From Acridotheres tristis (Eukaryota > Chordata > Aves > Passeriformes > Sturnidae): a DNA stretch of 64,000 nucleotides. Positions 60,717 to 64,000 of this stretch are shown piece by piece; position 1 is the stretch's first letter; the number at the start of each line of letters is the position of its first letter. Below the pieces are notes generated by a model. The model had not been told where the DNA came from, did not search any database, and worked only from the letters and a program-made list of their open reading frames with translations. The stretch covers positions 17,220,643-17,284,642 of the forward strand of contig CM072897.1 in assembly GCA_037013685.1 (NCBI GenBank). The letters are read 5' to 3'. Position numbers and translations under genes: made by a program.

Positions 60717-63700
60717 CTGGAAGGTAAAGCACCATTGTCAAGGTAATCTGTAATTGAAAAATACCATGTGAGTGTGTACCAGAAGACAAGAGGATTGAAT
60801 AAAGACCACAGGACAACTCTGGCACTTCTCAGCTCTTCAGAGAAGGGCTTTCCAATTTTCTTATTATCAAACATACCATGTTGAAAGATAAATCTGTATT
60901 TCTTATACTTGGTTCTGCATCTCGAATAGAAGTGCCATACAGAATTATGTTGATGATCCATGTGCTGCAGGCACACCCCCAGTTCCAGAAGGATCTGTTT
61001 GCCTGTGCTCAGCTCTGCACTCCCCCTTGTGCCAATGGAGTACTGGTGAATCAGAGGCTAAAGAGATCCCAGAGAGATGAAACCTTTGCCCCTGTTCAGT
61101 ATCCAAGCTCCTTTTGCATCTTATAACTCTTCCCTCCCTCCTGCCCCTCCAGCTACTCTCCCTCATCCTGTTCCTGTTCCTCACTACTTCCCACAGCTTT
61201 TCCCTTGGTCGTCTGCCCCATGTTCTGAAGTGTCCATTCCACTTGCTCCTGTCTCACCCTGGTCCATGGTTCCATTTTTCATCTTCTGCTCTTGTCTTCC
61301 TCACCCTGTCTTTATACCATCCACTTTTTTCTCCCTGTATTTTTTTTCCTCCCCTTCTTTGACAGGACAAAGACACAGAACACCAACAAATGTCACTTGG
61401 CTCTCACCACTGGTGCCAAGGACTGGGACAGTCCCTGGCATTCACAAGAAATGTCTGCCTCAAAGACTCTCCTTGGCTCTTGCAGACCCTGCAAGAGGCT
61501 GAATATGAATACACTGCTTAGAGGATCTAGGGCTTCTAAGTTGGCAAAATTCAGGTGAATTCTTCCAGGGAAAGCACAAACCCTCCCACGACTGCCTCGT
61601 CAAACAGTTCCCATACTTATGAACAGAGCAGTACAAGAACATTTTAAAAACGTTTTTTTCCTTAGACTTACTTCCATAAATGAAGCAATATTTTCAGCAT
61701 AGGCATAAAAAATAGACATATTCTACAGTGAGCTGGTGAAAAAAATTCAGATCAAAGTGCTTGGTTTGTCAGAATTAAAAGTAACAGAGAACAGTACTTT
61801 TTGTAATGCCTAATACAAGTGAATAAGCATAATTGTATTTTACTACACCTGTGGAATGCAAAAGCTATAAAGCAAGCTCAGTTAGTATCCATGCTGTTTC
61901 CTGCCACCTCAGTGAATGAAAAAGAGCAGTTTTGGAGTGTTTGAAAATACAACATACATCACATCCCTCTCCAATGCTATTCCAATGGTTTCAGAGGTCT
62001 GGGAACTGCCTCTCTGAGCACTTGTAGCAATACAGGAACACATCAGCCATAGCTGGATCCTCAGCAGTGCTTTAGAACACACCTGCAGCCTCCCTCAAGT
62101 CAGGCTTGCAGTCTGCACCGAGAGCCACAGGCACAGCAAACTGCTGTAAGCTCACAAACATTTCATTCCATTCCTGCTCCTGGCTGGCAGATTTGCATTA
62201 CTCTCTTGACAAACAGAAGGTGCTAATGACAACAATAAGTACAAATAAAGCTGCTCCATCTCCATGCACCTTCATTTTCTCATGTGCAAATTGCACATAA
62301 TGATTTTCAAAACATAGGTGTGGAGCTGTGCTTAGGTCAGTGGAGAAAGGGCACCATACCATATAGAGCTAAAATACAACATTCTGGTCTGAGCATTTAA
62401 AACGTTCCTAAATAAAGAGTACCTCTCTTGAAGGAAACTGAACATATTAGCAACATTCCTACAATGACATTACAAAAGTTGCATTAATAGTGTCTTTTCA
62501 CTTCAGATGGGCAGCAGATAACAGCACAGTTCCCAGAGAATGATGAAAATCAATCAAATCCCTGAAATATCTATACATAGAAACCAAAAAGTTACTTGAA
62601 AACTGGGTTTCCTTCTGTTTTCTTTATGCAGGCTTTTCTGGTGTTAAAAAGGCATCTTTGATTCATATCAAAGACAGAACAGAATCACTTCCAGAGACTC
62701 TGTGCATCACCTTAATAATAACGAAGGTCTAGTGCAAACAAATATAAACTTGAATGCCCCTTCAGTGTCTGCTTTTGCATGTACTTGCAGGTAGAATTAA
62801 ATCTCAAAACAGTTCTGAAATCTCAATAAGCCAAATAATTCTAAAAATCTAATTAGTCTGTCCCTGGAGTTAGTGAAAACAACAGAACATGTTGAATATA
62901 TTCCTCTGTCAGTTTGCAGAAGGATTTTGAGCAGAGGGCTCATTCTTTGTAGAAAGTGCCTGGGAAGGAATGCCTGGCTAAACACTAAATGCATCTAAAT
63001 TATAAACTAAATTATAAACGTTGGGACAAGCAAAACAGGTGTTCTGCTTCAGTAGCATCTGAAAGTTAGACTGCAATGTCCAGGCTGGAAACCAACTCAG
63101 TACCTCCTGAAACCAGAGTGGAGATCAGAATAAAACCTCTCAATGTACACTACTAGCATTGGTATATTATGCAAGTGGAGTTTCAGAGTACAAGGAAAAC
63201 ACCCAGCACCTCAGCTCAAAGCACTTGATGCCACACGAAGTTTTCTGTATGCAAACAGAGTAGTTGTTCCTTTCCTCTTTCTGCCACTATCCCCTGCTAC
63301 CTGCATTGTACTTCACACTCAAAATGCTTTTTCATCCACTACTATGTGACCTTGGCTCATGTCCTTCATATGAATTCTGAAGGTCAGAGATGCTACCAAA
63401 AAATTTCTGCTTAAAGAAGGCTATATTGTCAGATAAAACAAAAAGAGCAGAGATTTTATTCAGGCATTAAAATCTGTCACTGTTTGAGGTTCTGAAAGGA
63501 CATTTTTTTCTCCTCCAAGACCAAAACCTTCACGACCAGACTTCATTGTCCGTGTTTCACTGTCTTCCCTGCTGAAGGAAGAGCTGGGTAGTCTCATTCA
63601 TAAGTTATAACAGGATATTGTACTACAGCCTGTCCTGGGAACTGCTCTAAGAAAAGCTGATCTAAATACTTGGGGTTTTAGGTGGGTAGTTTTCCCACTA

Positions 63701-64000
63701 AGATGGAAAATAAAGTGCAAATTTTCAACAAGGAACTTTACAGGAGGAAAAAAGTAGTTAAGAACCACTTAAAAGACGCACCTGCAGTTTTCAACTGATC
63801 TTTTACAATGCAATCCTAAACTTCTGAACTGTTTATATGTGAATACTGTGTTATAAAAGTACATTTGTTATTCAAATATTTTCTACCAAATTTGAAATTA
63901 TACACAACATAGAACACATTACACATTTTGTATTTTTTAACAGCCAGTTTATTCTTTCCACCCCGTACAGTGGGAAGTTCTGACATGGAACAAGTCCAGA
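60717..64000 (-). other. Upstream intron of ACSBG1 (open at the right edge)
   Basis: 3.3 kb with no exon matching the expected N-terminal segment (a conserved N-A-Q-W-D-A-P-E-like motif was sought on the minus strand and not found). Contains one possible alternative first exon (61672-61719) and a C/T-rich stretch near 61125-61370. The upstream exons and promoter are beyond the window. Confidence 0.7.

Overview
The window reads as vertebrate, almost certainly bird, nuclear DNA. Short exons with GT..AG introns spell out three well-known vertebrate genes. A CR1-type LINE fragment (the dominant avian retroposon) is present, introns are compact, and two GC-rich islands mark gene starts. The gene order CIB2 - IDH3A - ACSBG1 is, from memory, the same as on human chromosome 15q25. 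I cannot name the species from the sequence alone.

Layout. (1) 1-24810, minus strand: CIB2, five of the six expected coding exons (379-574, 661-808, 6436-6547, 15281-15315, 24760-24810). The last exon, expected to encode the final six or so residues, lies off the left edge. Its introns hold a 60-bp tandem duplication, a CR1 fragment and a 9-bp minisatellite. (2) 24811-31185: head-to-head intergenic region. It contains a TATA box for CIB2 (25111-25118), a GC-rich island made largely of a seven-copy 55-66 bp minisatellite (25252-25689), about 5 kb of featureless AT-rich sequence, and the GC-box CpG island of IDH3A (about 30840-31640). (3) 31186-42943, plus strand: complete IDH3A, 11 exons, 366 codons plus stop, every junction in phase. 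(4) 42944-45631: shared 3' region of two convergent genes, with poly(A) signals on both strands that imply overlapping 3' ends. (5) 45632-60716, minus strand: ACSBG1, twelve 3' exons covering about 644 residues with all junctions in phase. The N-terminal exons (roughly 80 residues by comparison with the human protein) lie beyond the right edge. (6) 60717-64000: the upstream intron of ACSBG1.

The three genes are not an operon and act separately. CIB2 is an EF-hand calcium sensor of mechanosensory and photoreceptor cells. IDH3A is the catalytic alpha subunit of the mitochondrial NAD-dependent isocitrate dehydrogenase. ACSBG1 is a bubblegum-type long/very-long-chain acyl-CoA synthetase. All are intact wherever they can be seen. 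I found no clearly new biological system. The points most worth a second look are regulatory: nested upstream ORFs at CIB2, including one whose stop lies 1 nt before the main ATG; the minisatellite next to its TATA box; a possible 35-bp poison exon and a microsatellite-built 3' splice site in ACSBG1; and the overlapping 3' ends of IDH3A and ACSBG1.
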